Shown here piece by piece: positions 26,796 to 36,310 of a stretch of DNA of 44,492 nt. Numbering within the stretch: the stretch's first letter is position 1; the number at the start of each line of letters is the position of its first letter. Both the position numbers and the translations under genes were made by a program. The notes under the pieces were generated by a model. It had not been told where the DNA came from. It saw nothing but the letters and a program-made list of their open reading frames with translations, and searched no databases. Source of the DNA: Shewanella sp. MBTL60-112-B2 (GTDB taxonomy: Bacteria; Pseudomonadota; Gammaproteobacteria; Enterobacterales; Shewanellaceae); assembly GCF_019655055.1 (NCBI RefSeq), contig NZ_BPFA01000041.1, forward strand, positions 1 to 44,492, written 5' to 3'.

Positions 26796-27043
26796 TGTGT
26801 CTATCAATTCCCTCTAAAGTTGTCTCTGTTCATCAAGATGAGCAAGCCGTTACGGTTGATACCATGGGCGTTAAACGTAAAGTCAGCAGCCACCTTATCG
26901 CAGATCCGCTAGAGATTGGTGACTATGTTCTAATCCATATCGGTTTTGTAATGAACAAAATTGACAAAGCCGATGCTATGGAAAGTTTAGCGTTATATCG
27001 AGAGATAGTAGAAAAACTCGAGCAAGAACAACAGGAGTCTTAA
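26795..27043 (+). CDS. hypC: Hydrogenase assembly chaperone HypC
   Basis: HypC carries the Fe(CN)2CO unit with HypD and hands it to the large-subunit precursor. The 82-residue protein begins with MCLSIPSKVV, whose Cys2 is the essential ligand after Met removal. It overlaps hypB and hypD by single bases at both ends (TAATG junctions), which implies translational coupling and matched amounts. Confidence 0.96.
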   Translation: MCLSIPSKVVSVHQDEQAVTVDTMGVKRKVSSHLIADPLEIGDYVLIHIGFVMNKIDKADAMESLALYREIVEKLEQEQQES

Positions 27044-28164
27044 TGATTGCGCTAACTGATCTTTACCGAGGATTTAGGGATCCTGAAGTCATTCGCTCCT
27101 TAGCTAAAGAGATCGCGACTCAAGCAAACTTAATCGACGCTACGATTAATATAATGGAAGTTTGCGGAGGCCATACCCACACCATAATGAAGTATGGTCT
27201 AACACAGCTTTTACCCGACAATATTGATTTCATTCATGGTCCTGGCTGCCCAGTTTGTGTTATGCCAAAAGAGCGAATCGATCATGCGGCCGCATTGGCG
27301 GGTATGCCTAATACCATCTTGGTTACCCTTGGGGATATGATCCGCGTACCGGGTTCAAAAGGCAGCTTGGCACAGCACCGCGCAAATGGCTGTGATATCA
27401 GACCTATTTACGATCCCCTTGATACTTTGAAGATCGCTTTAGATAATCCCGATAAAACGGTGGTTTTCTTCGCTATTGGTTTTGAAACGTCGACACCTAT
27501 GACTGCGGTTCTTATTGATCAAGCCGAAAAGCGTGGCATAGCGAATCTATTTTTCCACATCAACCACGTTCTTGTTCCCCCTGCTATTGATGCGGTAATG
27601 GCCGATCCTAACGTTAAAGTGAATGCCTTTATCGGGCCAGCACATGTCAGCGTGATCAGTGGTGCTAAAGTCTATCGACCTGCAGTAAACAAGTATAACA
27701 CTCCAGTGGTTGTCTCAGGCTTTGAGCCTGTCGATGTCATGGAGTCTATTTTAATGATTGTGAAGCAAAAAGTGGCGTCAAAGGCAGAGCTTGAAAATCA
27801 ATACAGCCGCTCTGTTTCCGAAGATGGCAATCTTGCAGCTCAAGAGATGGTCAACCGCTATTTCAAAGTGAGAGACAACTTTCGCTGGCGAGGTCTTGGT
27901 CCAATCCCCTCTTCTGCACTGATGTTAAGAAGTGAATATGTCCATAGAGACGCCGAACTTGTTTTTGCTGAGCATCTCCCAAGTGATGAGATTGACGATC
28001 ATAAGGCTTGTCAGTGCGGTGATATTCTACGTGGTTTATGTAAACCCAAAGACTGCAAGGTATTTGGACGAGGCTGCACACCTGAAACACCATTAGGCAG
28101 TTGCATGGTCAGCTCGGAGGGTGCTTGCAACGCATACTATCGCTATAAGGGAGTCTCAGCATGA
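27043..28164 (+). CDS. hypD: Hydrogenase iron-cofactor scaffold HypD
   Basis: HypD holds a [4Fe-4S] cluster and assembles the Fe(CN)2CO group together with HypC. The 373 residues show the family signatures EVCGGHTHTIMKYG (active-site cysteine), GPGCPVCVMP, FFAIGFETSTP and FIGPAHVSVISG. The C-terminal cysteine-rich section, with CQCGDILRG, CKVFGRGC and GSCMVSSEGAC, binds the cluster. The start overlaps the hypC stop and the end overlaps hypE (ATGA). Confidence 0.97.
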   Translation: MIALTDLYRGFRDPEVIRSLAKEIATQANLIDATINIMEVCGGHTHTIMKYGLTQLLPDNIDFIHGPGCPVCVMPKERIDHAAALAGMPNTILVTLGDMIRVPGSKGSLAQHRANGCDIRPIYDPLDTLKIALDNPDKTVVFFAIGFETSTPMTAVLIDQAEKRGIANLFFHINHVLVPPAIDAVMADPNVKVNAFIGPAHVSVISGAKVYRPAVNKYNTPVVVSGFEPVDVMESILMIVKQKVASKAELENQYSRSVSEDGNLAAQEMVNRYFKVRDNFRWRGLGPIPSSALMLRSEYVHRDAELVFAEHLPSDEIDDHKACQCGDILRGLCKPKDCKVFGRGCTPETPLGSCMVSSEGACNAYYRYKGVSA

Positions 28165-29177
28165 ACACCAAGAATGCTAGTAAAATAGTCCAACTAAGTC
28201 ATGGTGGCGGTGGTAAAGAGATGAACCACCTGATAAAAGATCTGTTCTTTAAAGCGTTTGATAATCCTATTTTGCGTAGCGAAGAAGATGCTGCTGTTTT
28301 GCATTGCGACGGTAACCTTGCCTTTACAACTGATTCCTTTACAGTTTCTCCGCTTTTTTTCTCTGGAGGAGATATTGGTAAATTATCCATAGCAGGGACC
28401 GTTAACGACTTGGCTATGATGGGGGCAGAGCCACAATATCTAAGCTGTAGCTTCATTATCGAAGAAGGTTTTGAGATTGCTCACTTGCAAACCATAGTTG
28501 AAAGTATGGCAAATGAACTAAAGCAATCGGGAGCACGTATTGTTTGCGGAGATACTAAAGTGGTTCCTAGAGGCTGCGCTGACGGGATCTTCATTAATAC
28601 TTCCGGAGTCGGCCGTATTTTACGAAAAGGAATATCAGTTAAAAACTTAGCATGTGATGACGTCATTATTGTATCTCGTGATATTGGCCGTCACGGGGGC
28701 GCAATCTTAATGGCGAGAGAGGGATTAGCACTTGAGTCTGAACTAACAAGTGATTGTGCAACATTGTGGCCGATAGTTGAACAACTGATAGCGGCAAATA
28801 TTGAAGTTCATGCAATGCGTGATGCTACTCGTGGTGGTCTTTCTGCCGTACTAAACGAATGGGCCAGTGCATCTGATGTCGAGATCAATGTAAACGAACA
28901 AGCTATTCCTGTTAGTGATGAAGTAAGAGGCCTTTGCGAGTTATATGGCTTTGAGCCACTCGATCTCGCCAATGAAGGTACCTTTATCCTAGCAGTACCA
29001 AAAGAAAGTGCCGATGCGACATTAGAGATCATGAAACGCTTTTGTCACTGTGAGCAAGCAGCTGTAATTGGCCAAGTTAATGACAACCGAAAAGGCAAAG
29101 TTGTTCTCAACACGCCTTGGGGTAGCTCTCGTTATCTTGACTTACCGCAAGGTGAGCTATTACCGAGGATCTGCTAG
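28161..29177 (+). CDS. hypE: Hydrogenase maturation protein HypE
   Basis: HypE dehydrates the carbamoyl group received from HypF to a thiocyanate, using ATP, and passes cyanide to HypD-HypC. The protein has 338 residues and ends in LLPRIC, where the final cysteine is the carrier residue. AIR-synthase-like features include SHGGGGKEMN near the N-terminus, FTTDSFTVSPLFF, AGTVNDLAMMGA and MRDATRGGLSAVLNE. It is coupled to hypD by an ATGA overlap and to hypA through its stop codon. Confidence 0.97.
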   Translation: MNTKNASKIVQLSHGGGGKEMNHLIKDLFFKAFDNPILRSEEDAAVLHCDGNLAFTTDSFTVSPLFFSGGDIGKLSIAGTVNDLAMMGAEPQYLSCSFIIEEGFEIAHLQTIVESMANELKQSGARIVCGDTKVVPRGCADGIFINTSGVGRILRKGISVKNLACDDVIIVSRDIGRHGGAILMAREGLALESELTSDCATLWPIVEQLIAANIEVHAMRDATRGGLSAVLNEWASASDVEINVNEQAIPVSDEVRGLCELYGFEPLDLANEGTFILAVPKESADATLEIMKRFCHCEQAAVIGQVNDNRKGKVVLNTPWGSSRYLDLPQGELLPRIC

Positions 29178-29524
29178 TGCACGAGTACTCAATCGTTACC
29201 GCACTCATTGAAGAGTGTGAACGCCATGCTCAGGCTAATAACGCCAATGAAATTATTAGAGTTGAAATCAAACTTGGAATTTTGAGCGGAGTGGAGCCTG
29301 AATTACTCAAGACGGCATTTGAGACCTTTAAGTTAGAGGGGATCTGCCGTGATGCTCAGCTAGTGATGAACATTCAACCCTTGGTTCTTTCATGTTTATC
29401 CTGTGGCAAAACGACCGAGCATACCGAACGAAGTGTTATATGTAGTCATTGTCAAAGTGGGCAGACAAAAGTCCTCGATGGGGAGGATATGTTACTCATG
29501 CAACTAGAGTTAATGCAGCCATAG
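29177..29524 (+). CDS. hypA: Hydrogenase nickel metallochaperone HypA
   Basis: HypA binds nickel and docks with HypB to load the large subunit. The 115-residue protein starts with MHEYSIV, where His2 and Glu3 are the nickel ligands, and has two CxxC pairs (LSCLSCGK, CSHCQSG) for structural zinc. The start is GTG, overlapping the hypE stop (TAGTG). It must be the real start because His2 is invariant. hypA is last in this operon, unlike in E. coli where it is first. Confidence 0.95.
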   Translation: MHEYSIVTALIEECERHAQANNANEIIRVEIKLGILSGVEPELLKTAFETFKLEGICRDAQLVMNIQPLVLSCLSCGKTTEHTERSVICSHCQSGQTKVLDGEDMLLMQLELMQP

Positions 29525-29538
29525 CGTAAAAAATGATA

Positions 29539-29560
29539 AGCCCTACCTCCTGGTAGGGCT
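29539..29560. terminator. Hairpin between the converging hyp and tad operons
   Basis: AGCCCTACC (29539-29547) pairs with GGTAGGGCT (29552-29560) around TCCT. On the plus strand no T-run follows directly. On the minus strand it is followed by TATCATTTTTT, so it better fits the end of the tad transcript, though it may slow both. Confidence 0.65.
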
Positions 29561-29700
29561 CATTAATCTCTTTATTAATCTTTCTTCTTTCTACCTACTC
29601 GTTTACTTATCTTGCAACTAATCAGGTTACCAACCTGTAAATCTATTGATGTTACTGACCTAGTTCACAGCATGCTAATTACGACAGAAATCATGCAAGC

Positions 29701-30756
29701 CTAAAAACCTGCGTGCTGAAACTCATCAGAAATCTCGGCCTTAGCCCTTCTTAGGTTCTTCTGCGCCTGTTCAAAGTAACTAGGGGACATGTCAATTGCT
29801 CGCTCAAATAATGCTATTGCTTTTTCATACTTACCTTCAAGCATCAAAAAATAACCTAAGTCATTTAACGCATCAGCTGGAGACATAGTCTGCTCAAAGG
29901 CCGAAAGCGCCCGCTTATAAAAACCTTTACGAACATATACAAGGCCTAAATTTGTCCAAGCTCTGTCAAATCGAGTATCTTCTCTAAGAGCCGACTTTAA
30001 GTATTTCTCTGCCATGGTCAACTCACCAGTTAAATAGTAAGAATAACCAAGATTAGTAATCAATATCGCCGAGTGGGGTTGCAGTTCAAGGATCAACCTA
30101 AAGTATTCTCTAGCCTGTTGATGGTTGTTTTCTACATCCTCCAAAATCGCAATGGCGTTATATACCCTTGCCGGTGACTCTCTATTCGGCACTAGGAAAG
30201 CTCCCATGACTTGTTTTACTTCGAGTTCGGCCAACCTTTGTTGATCTAGCTCGATAGCCTTTTCTAGGTGTAAACGTGCATCGCGGTACTGCCGCTTATC
30301 CATGCTAATAACACCAAGATCGGCATGAGCCATCATTAAGTCAGGATCAATAACCAGAGCCTCATTATAGGCTTTAAAAGCAATATCCGGATTGCCCCTT
30401 ATGGTATGAATACGGCCTATTTGATAAAAAGTCTCAGCATTTTTGGCGTTAAAGTCTAATGCTTGAATATAGGCGTACAATGCCTTTTCAAGATTGCCTG
30501 ACTGTTCTTCGTTAAGTGCTTTTTGTAACGCTTCTTCTTCGTTAACGGGTGCCGAAAACTCAGCACTTATTGAAGATAAAGCACCAACATCCATCAAGTC
30601 TTGTCGCTCTGGCGCTTTAACCGGTGTCAGTGTCTCTTCTGGTGTAGTACTACAACCCGACAGAAATGACAAGAAACCGAACATAAAGCATGCTCTTACT
30701 AATGCAACAAAGGAAGCTTTAAGCCACTTTCTATTGAGTATCCATGTGATTGCCAT
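29701..30756 (-). CDS. tadD: TPR lipoprotein, TadD-like pilus assembly protein
   Basis: The 351-residue protein has a lipoprotein signal (membrane segment then LSGC, Cys35) and is otherwise built of about six tetratricopeptide repeats from about residue 80 to 330 (for example AETFYQIGRIHTIRGNPDIA, AWTNLGLVYVRKGFYKRAL). TadD is thought to be a pilotin-like lipoprotein needed for Flp pilus assembly. AGGGGA lies before the ATG. It is the last gene of the tad operon, 23 bases after tadC. The symbol rests on position and fold, as TPR proteins are hard to tell apart. Confidence 0.85.
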   Translation of the reverse strand: MAITWILNRKWLKASFVALVRACFMFGFLSFLSGCSTTPEETLTPVKAPERQDLMDVGALSSISAEFSAPVNEEEALQKALNEEQSGNLEKALYAYIQALDFNAKNAETFYQIGRIHTIRGNPDIAFKAYNEALVIDPDLMMAHADLGVISMDKRQYRDARLHLEKAIELDQQRLAELEVKQVMGAFLVPNRESPARVYNAIAILEDVENNHQQAREYFRLILELQPHSAILITNLGYSYYLTGELTMAEKYLKSALREDTRFDRAWTNLGLVYVRKGFYKRALSAFEQTMSPADALNDLGYFLMLEGKYEKAIALFERAIDMSPSYFEQAQKNLRRAKAEISDEFQHAGF

Positions 30757-30779
30757 TTCTGTCCCCTATTAATAAGTTA

Positions 30780-31745
30780 CTAAAAAGCCTGACCCCATAC
30801 TTTCATCACCTTTAATACAGCTGGTCCTACTGCGACGATAAAAAATGACGGCCAAATACAGCACATCATTGGAAATATCATCTTTACTGCAAGTTTTGCT
30901 GCCTGTTCTTCAGCCGCTTGTAAGCGCTTATCGCGGTATTCATCAGAAAAAACACGTAAGGTTTCTGCTATACCTGTACCTAAACGCATGCTCTGTGAGA
31001 TAGCAGAGTTCAGTCCCTTAATATCTTCAAGTCCTGTTCTTTCGGTAAACTCCTGTAGAGCAACTTTGACCGTTAATCCCGCCCGAACTTTACTACAGAC
31101 TAAGTCTAATTCACTTGCTAGACTTGGGTGACTAATAGCCAATTCTTTCGCAACCCTTTGCATTGCAGCCATTAAGCCTAAGCCAGCTTCACAACACACC
31201 ACCAATAAGTCTAGTGCATCCGGAAAACCGATTCTAAGCCTTCGCATACGTCTATTCGCAAGTGTTTGTAATACTATTGAAGGTAATATAAATGCTCCAC
31301 CGAGGAATAAACAGAAAACGTAAATTATCCAAAGTCCTGAAATATTTGGGAACAGATTTAAGGTTAAGGCTGAAATTAATCCCCCAAGCAGCAGTAGCAG
31401 TAAACGAGCAGCATTAAATACAGCTAATGCATTTTGAGAATGGAAACCAGCATGAATCAATAAGCGTCTTGTTTCATGATTAGAAAAATTAAAAAATGGT
31501 TTTTTGGCCATCTCTCCAATACCGTGCTCTAAGGTACCGGTAACATCATGCGTTACCGCTTTATTGACGTCCCCAGCATTTAATGATTTCAACCTTGCTC
31601 TAACGGGAGAGTATATTCCACTAATTAAATAAGATATCGAAATTGCAAGCATCACTCCAGCAATTCCAGCGATTAAATAAATTGCCCACTCTACATGCTG
31701 GGGATCATCAAAAAACTGGCCAAGTAAACCGATTAGGAAGTCCAT
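30780..31745 (-). CDS. tadC: Flp pilus inner-membrane platform protein TadC
   Basis: TadC is one of two GspF-type membrane proteins that form the platform for the TadA motor. The T2SSF-type cytoplasmic domain is at about residues 180-290, with FPDALDLLVVCCEAGLGLMAA and LRVFSDEYRDKRLQAAEEQAAK. Hydrophobic helices lie near the N-terminus, near residue 120 and at the C-terminus. The longest open frame begins at TTG (31757), but the SD directly touches that codon, so I prefer the ATG at 31745, one base after the tadB stop. Confidence 0.9.
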   Translation of the reverse strand: MDFLIGLLGQFFDDPQHVEWAIYLIAGIAGVMLAISISYLISGIYSPVRARLKSLNAGDVNKAVTHDVTGTLEHGIGEMAKKPFFNFSNHETRRLLIHAGFHSQNALAVFNAARLLLLLLGGLISALTLNLFPNISGLWIIYVFCLFLGGAFILPSIVLQTLANRRMRRLRIGFPDALDLLVVCCEAGLGLMAAMQRVAKELAISHPSLASELDLVCSKVRAGLTVKVALQEFTERTGLEDIKGLNSAISQSMRLGTGIAETLRVFSDEYRDKRLQAAEEQAAKLAVKMIFPMMCCIWPSFFIVAVGPAVLKVMKVWGQAF

Positions 31746-31746
31746 A

Positions 31747-32724
31747 TCAGATATCAATCCTTATAAGTTTGCTGATCCACATACCACCGACAAACATCCC
31801 GATAGCTCCCCACATCAATAAATCATTACCTTCTTCAGTCCCTGTTAATTCTGCTACATACCCAGGAGTTTGAATGTAAATAACCGCAAATAAAACGAAC
31901 GGTAGCAATATCAAAATCCAGGCAGATAAGCGTCCTTCTGCTGATAAGGTTCTTACTCTGCGCCTAAAAGTGAAACGTAGCCGAATAATTCTAGCTAAAT
32001 TATTTATATTTTCAGCTAAGTTACCACCTGTTTCTTTTTGAACCATGACGGCACTGGCAAATGCCATAGCGGATACACTTGGAACTCGTTCAATAAAACC
32101 TAGCAGTGCCCTTTTGGTATCTTTACTGTAATTAATGTTAGCGAACATCAGGCTAAACTCTTTAGCCAAAGGGCCCTCCATCTCTTCTGTAACCAATTTA
32201 ACCGCGTCAGAAAAGGAGTAACCAGCTTGTAGCGCTCTTCTTAAAACGTCTAAAGCATCAGGAAAGCTCTCTTCAATCTTGTCCATACGTTTTGAAGTAT
32301 CTCTATTTAACTTAAAATTAAATAGAAAAAGCACCAGCACAAACATAAATATTGCTGCTACCCATTCGCTAAAGTAAGCCCATATAAAGCAGGCCATTAA
32401 ACTTGCAGTAACTAAAGCTAGGCCAATAAACTGATGCCCCATCAATTTATAATCTGCCAGCTCGAGTCGATAACTTAAGCTTTCAATCAACTCAAAACTT
32501 TCTAACCAACGTCCAATTGAACCTAGTTTCCCAAGACGACTCTTACGTAAAAGAGATGTCTCGTAGGTAATATCCCCTGATTCTTCCGATAATTTTTTTA
32601 ATCTTTTTCGAACTAGAGCAGTATTCGCTCTTTGTGGACTATAGACTGGTAAAAAAAGTGCTTGAGATAAAAAAAGCACTGCAACAAAAACCAGGCCAAG
32701 AAATATAACTTGGTTAGAAAACAT
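31747..32724 (-). CDS. tadB: Flp pilus inner-membrane platform protein TadB
   Basis: The 325-residue partner of TadC has an N-terminal membrane helix (VIFLGLVFVAVLFLSQALFL), two central helices near residues 105-135, a T2SSF domain with FPDALDVLRRALQAGYSFSDAV and MVQKETGGNLAENINNLA, and a C-terminal helix pair. Its SD (GGAG) overlaps the stop codon of tadA, suggesting coupling. Confidence 0.92.
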   Translation of the reverse strand: MFSNQVIFLGLVFVAVLFLSQALFLPVYSPQRANTALVRKRLKKLSEESGDITYETSLLRKSRLGKLGSIGRWLESFELIESLSYRLELADYKLMGHQFIGLALVTASLMACFIWAYFSEWVAAIFMFVLVLFLFNFKLNRDTSKRMDKIEESFPDALDVLRRALQAGYSFSDAVKLVTEEMEGPLAKEFSLMFANINYSKDTKRALLGFIERVPSVSAMAFASAVMVQKETGGNLAENINNLARIIRLRFTFRRRVRTLSAEGRLSAWILILLPFVLFAVIYIQTPGYVAELTGTEEGNDLLMWGAIGMFVGGMWISKLIRIDI

Positions 32725-32734
32725 AAATCAGCTC

Positions 32735-34072
32735 CTAGAACTCCGCAAATGGATCACCACAATTGAAAAGATGATACGGCAACTCAATTCCGTGCTGTTT
32801 CAACTTAGTGTGGAACCCTGGAATTACGCCAGTTGCCTCAAACTCACCGATAATCATGCCTTTTTCATCGATACCTTTACGCGCAAAACGAAATATTTCA
32901 GACATAGTGATGATATCGCCTTCCATACCATTGATCTCTTGGATACTAGTTACCCTTCTTCTGCCATCTTCTTGACGTTCAAGTTGAACAACCAGATCAA
33001 TTGCAGAAGCAATCTGTGTACGGATATTACTTACCGGCATGTCAAAACCGGCCATACATACCATGTATTCCAATCGGCCTAGCGCATCCCTAGGGCTGTT
33101 TGCATGGAGAGTGGTTAATGAGCCCTCATGACCTGTATTCATTGCTGTGAGCATATCTAATGCCTCACCACCACGAACCTCTCCAATTACTATCCTATCA
33201 GGCCTCATACGTAAGCAGTTTTTCACTAAATCACGCTGTGAAACCTCCCCCTTACCCTCAATATTTTGTGGCCTAGTTTCAAGCCTAACGGTATGCGGTT
33301 GTTGTAACTGGAGCTCTGCTGAATCCTCAATAGTAACGATCCGTTCATCGCTAGGAATAAACCCTGATAACATGTTGAGTAACGTCGTTTTACCACTACC
33401 AGTACCGCCTGACACCAAGATATTCAACTTACCTTTAACACTACCTTTCAGGAGTTCAATCATTGCCTCTGTGACAGAGCCAATATTGATGAGTTGCTGT
33501 GCATTTAGTTTATCAACGGCAAAGCGCCTGATAGAAAGAGAGGGACCATCTAAAGCAAGTGGAGGTATGATTGCATTGACACGGGAACCATCTGCAAGCC
33601 TTGCATCAACCATTGGGGAAGATTCATCAATTCGACGACCGACGCTTGATACTATCCTATCGATAATATTCAAAAGGTGTCCGTTACTGTGAAACTTAAT
33701 ATCGACTGATTCAAGTTTTCCTCGACGCTCTACATAAACACGGTCAAAAGAATTCACTAATATGTCTGAAATTGATGGATCGGCAAGTAGAGTCTCAAGG
33801 GGGCCTAAACCAAGCACCTCATCAATAATAAGATTAATGAGTCGCTTTCTAGTAGATAAATTAATTGGTACATTCAAATCACTTAGGATTTGTTCGCTTA
33901 TTTCGCTAATTTGAAGTTGAGCTTGATCTTTGGATATAGTTTCAATTAGAGAGAGGTCCATCACGCTCAATAACTTCTCATAAAGTGTAACTTTAATATT
34001 TTGCTCTTCAAGAGTTAAAGGTTGAAACTCTTGAAACTCTTGAAACTTACTATCGTACTGATTAATATCCAT
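32735..34072 (-). CDS. tadA: Flp pilus secretion ATPase TadA (CpaF type)
   Basis: TadA is the hexameric ATPase that powers pilus assembly at the cytoplasmic face. Motifs are Walker A SGGTGSGKTTLLN, Asp box TIEDSAEL, Walker B RIVIGEVRGGEALD and the His box TLHANSPRDALGRLE, with the CpaF-type N-terminal region including GLGPLETLLADPSISDI. The open frame begins at GTG 34081, but AGGTGG covers that codon and points to ATG 34072, giving 445 residues. A 9-base tandem repeat near the start encodes FQEFQEF. Confidence 0.95.
   Translation of the reverse strand: MDINQYDSKFQEFQEFQPLTLEEQNIKVTLYEKLLSVMDLSLIETISKDQAQLQISEISEQILSDLNVPINLSTRKRLINLIIDEVLGLGPLETLLADPSISDILVNSFDRVYVERRGKLESVDIKFHSNGHLLNIIDRIVSSVGRRIDESSPMVDARLADGSRVNAIIPPLALDGPSLSIRRFAVDKLNAQQLINIGSVTEAMIELLKGSVKGKLNILVSGGTGSGKTTLLNMLSGFIPSDERIVTIEDSAELQLQQPHTVRLETRPQNIEGKGEVSQRDLVKNCLRMRPDRIVIGEVRGGEALDMLTAMNTGHEGSLTTLHANSPRDALGRLEYMVCMAGFDMPVSNIRTQIASAIDLVVQLERQEDGRRRVTSIQEINGMEGDIITMSEIFRFARKGIDEKGMIIGEFEATGVIPGFHTKLKQHGIELPYHLFNCGDPFAEF
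34022..34048. repeat. Three 9-base tandem repeats inside the tadA N-terminus
   Basis: TTGAAACTC occurs twice and TTGAAACTT once, head to tail (34022-34048). The unit is three codons long and encodes Phe-Gln-Glu repeats, so copy changes would lengthen or shorten the protein without a frameshift. Confidence 0.85.
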
Positions 34073-34073
34073 A

Positions 34074-35306
34074 TTACCCACCTAATATCCGTTTCCAAAA
34101 ACCCTTCTTTTTATCTTTAACTTGGTGACTACTAGGTAAATATTTATCTGCCAAACTAGTAATATCAAGAATTAATTTTTGCCTTTTTGCCAATTCAGTA
34201 ATAGGTTTTCCAAGTTCTACACATTCACTGGACAACTTATAATCATTAACAACGGTTGTAATACTCTCTATCCCAATTGCTTCTTTAATGTCTGAAATTG
34301 ATATGCTTGAGTGTTTATCGTAGCGATTCACCACTAAATGGATCTTCTCATTTGCAATCCCCATTTCCCTCGTCAGTTGTACAACAAGCTCTTTGGTTTG
34401 CCGTAGGTGCATTATGTTTTGTTGGGTAATTAATAAAATTGTTGCATCAGAAAGGAGTTCATAGTTCCAATCTTCAGGTCCTCTAGAAAAGTCTAAGATT
34501 ACTTGTTTGTAAAAATGTCGATATTTCCAAATAAGTTCTTTTATTTGTGTAAAATCGACTTTTTTTTCTAACATTAAAAGCTCAAAAGGCTTAGCTGCAA
34601 GTAGGCTTAGATTGCCCTTTTTAGTCATAGTGCTTTGCATTGCAACTTCATCTAGTTCATGAATAGAACTTAATACATCACACACCGAATATTTTGAATC
34701 ACGCCCCAACATATGGGACAGAGTGCCTTGATGAAGATCTAAATCCAGCATGGCAACATCATTTCCGTCATTTTGAGATACTATATCTGCTAAACTTGCA
34801 CATATAAAACTAGCTCCAGAACCCGACTTGCCATTGAGTACAGCAACCACTGGTGCCAAGTCAGCCTGCTCCACCAACCGATTTGAAATTTTGGTTATTG
34901 ATGTAATAAGTTCGTCGCTAGGCGAGTCGTATGGTACAAAATCAGTGACTTCATACTGGAAAGCAAGTCGTAGAATATTCTGAGGAGTATTGATACCAAT
35001 TAAGACAATATCAGACTCAAAGTTTGATGCATAAGCTAACGCAGTTTGAGCCTCAGTTTCGTTGTTTGGCAATACCAATATAACTAGGTTAAATGGATTA
35101 TTGTTTTGTGCTAAATACGGTTCGCAATAAGAAGAGGTTTTTGCCTTTAAATTATCAATACATGACAAGGTTTGTTTTAGCCGTTCTAGAGATTGGGAGC
35201 CATTAGTAATGACTATCGCCTCAATAGGAAAAGGTAAATTTATATGCATTGAATGTTGTTGCTCTTGGTTGATATTAGAGACACATAGCTCAAGCGGCTT
35301 ATCCAT
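34074..35306 (-). CDS. tadZ: TadZ/CpaE-like ATPase of the Flp pilus
   Basis: TadZ marks the cell pole or site of pilus assembly. The 410-residue protein has an N-terminal atypical receiver-like domain (to about residue 140) and a ParA/MinD-type ATPase domain with the deviant P-loop NGKSGSGASF. There the usual second lysine is Ala, as often in this family. It is followed by VAMLDLDLHQGTLSHML and VILDFSRGPEDWN. The longest frame starts at TTG 35357, but AGGGAGGT (35317-35324) sits 10 bases before ATG 35306, which I take as the start. It is followed directly by tadA. Confidence 0.85.
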   Translation of the reverse strand: MDKPLELCVSNINQEQQHSMHINLPFPIEAIVITNGSQSLERLKQTLSCIDNLKAKTSSYCEPYLAQNNNPFNLVILVLPNNETEAQTALAYASNFESDIVLIGINTPQNILRLAFQYEVTDFVPYDSPSDELITSITKISNRLVEQADLAPVVAVLNGKSGSGASFICASLADIVSQNDGNDVAMLDLDLHQGTLSHMLGRDSKYSVCDVLSSIHELDEVAMQSTMTKKGNLSLLAAKPFELLMLEKKVDFTQIKELIWKYRHFYKQVILDFSRGPEDWNYELLSDATILLITQQNIMHLRQTKELVVQLTREMGIANEKIHLVVNRYDKHSSISISDIKEAIGIESITTVVNDYKLSSECVELGKPITELAKRQKLILDITSLADKYLPSSHQVKDKKKGFWKRILGG

Positions 35307-35382
35307 ATTACAACTTACCTCCCTTAAATTTTTTATCACTATATTGACTATAGACAATATTCCTACATTATTTTGTTATTTT

Positions 35383-35835
35383 TTATAAACTACAATCTGT
35401 TGCACCTCCTTTAAACACTCCAAGACTTTCACGAGGTAACGTAGTTGAGAATGTAGGAGAACTGATTACACGGTATAGACCTGGTACTATAAACTGATGT
35501 TGGTAATTTATAATTTCAGCTCGAACCAAATCAATATCAATACCAGTCGCAACAGTACCGTCATAGGCTAAATAACTAATAGTTAAATTATTTGAACTCA
35601 AGTTTGGAAGGATTGCAGCATCATTAAAAAGAGAGATTGAATCAATATCACTATTAACCTGACAAACAACGGCTAATCTGGCAGCTCTTCTTGATGCTTC
35701 ATGAAGCACATTATAGGTAAATAGTAATCTGCCAAACTCTATAGCTGCGAAAAGAAGTACAAAAAAAACGACTGCAACTAAAGTAAACTCAATCACATAG
35801 ACACCGCCTTGTTTTTTTATCGCTTGATTTTTCAT
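35383..35835 (-). CDS. tadF: TadE-type pseudopilin (second copy)
   Basis: The 150-residue protein has a short leader ending in KKQGG, then VYVIEFTLVAVVFFVLLFAAIEFGRLLF, a TadE-like N-terminal helix. Cleavage after Gly11 puts Glu at position 5. TadE and TadF are minor pseudopilins processed by TadV. It overlaps the upstream TadE-like gene by 4 bases (ATGA) and is the second of the pair, hence the tentative tadF. Two cysteines (VVCQV, TDCSL) may form a disulfide. Confidence 0.85.
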   Translation of the reverse strand: MKNQAIKKQGGVYVIEFTLVAVVFFVLLFAAIEFGRLLFTYNVLHEASRRAARLAVVCQVNSDIDSISLFNDAAILPNLSSNNLTISYLAYDGTVATGIDIDLVRAEIINYQHQFIVPGLYRVISSPTFSTTLPRESLGVFKGGATDCSL

Positions 35836-36302
35836 AAAGCAGTAACCGCATAACTAGCATTTAAATTAAAAGTGAGATCTATATCATCTCCAAATGAAAG
35901 CATATTCAGTTTTTCGGCAAACATTGGCGTCCAATCATAGCTCACGTTAACAACTAGAACTCCACTATCCGCAGGGTACTCCACAACTGTAATATCAGCG
36001 CTAGAAAGGCCTGAGAGATTAGTCGTCGTATTAATTGTGTCGCCACTTATCAATACTCGCTTCATTTTGGAGATGCAAAAATCACAATTTACGTCAGTTA
36101 ATACATCCGGTAAGTTACCCGTAGTATTCACAATCGCAGTATTGGAAATAAAACGACCAGCACTCCTAGCCATCCTGGTTAACTCACTGTATTGAAATAA
36201 TAGCCTACCGAATTCCACAGTCACAAAAATAACTAACAATAGCATTGGTAAAACTAAAGTGAACTCAATTACAGCTATGCCCTTCTGTTTCTTATCGATC
36301 AT
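35832..36302 (-). CDS. tadE: TadE-type pseudopilin (first copy)
   Basis: The 156-residue protein has the leader MIDKKQKG followed by IAVIEFTLVLPMLLLVIFVTVEFGRLLF in two hydrophobic parts; cleavage after Gly8 puts Glu at position 5. CDFC near residue 75 may form a disulfide. AGGGGG lies 5 bases before the ATG. It is a minor pseudopilin of the Flp pilus. Confidence 0.88.
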   Translation of the reverse strand: MIDKKQKGIAVIEFTLVLPMLLLVIFVTVEFGRLLFQYSELTRMARSAGRFISNTAIVNTTGNLPDVLTDVNCDFCISKMKRVLISGDTINTTTNLSGLSSADITVVEYPADSGVLVVNVSYDWTPMFAEKLNMLSFGDDIDLTFNLNASYAVTAL

Positions 36303-36310
36303 AATGCCCC

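Noticed and set aside
33147..33692. 181-residue plus-strand open frame opposite tadA
   Set aside because: It mirrors the conserved tadA ATPase core; its low-complexity serine-rich product is typical of an antisense shadow.
34022..34048. Tandem repeat in tadA as a phase-variation switch
   Set aside because: The unit is 9 bases, so changes in copy number keep the reading frame.
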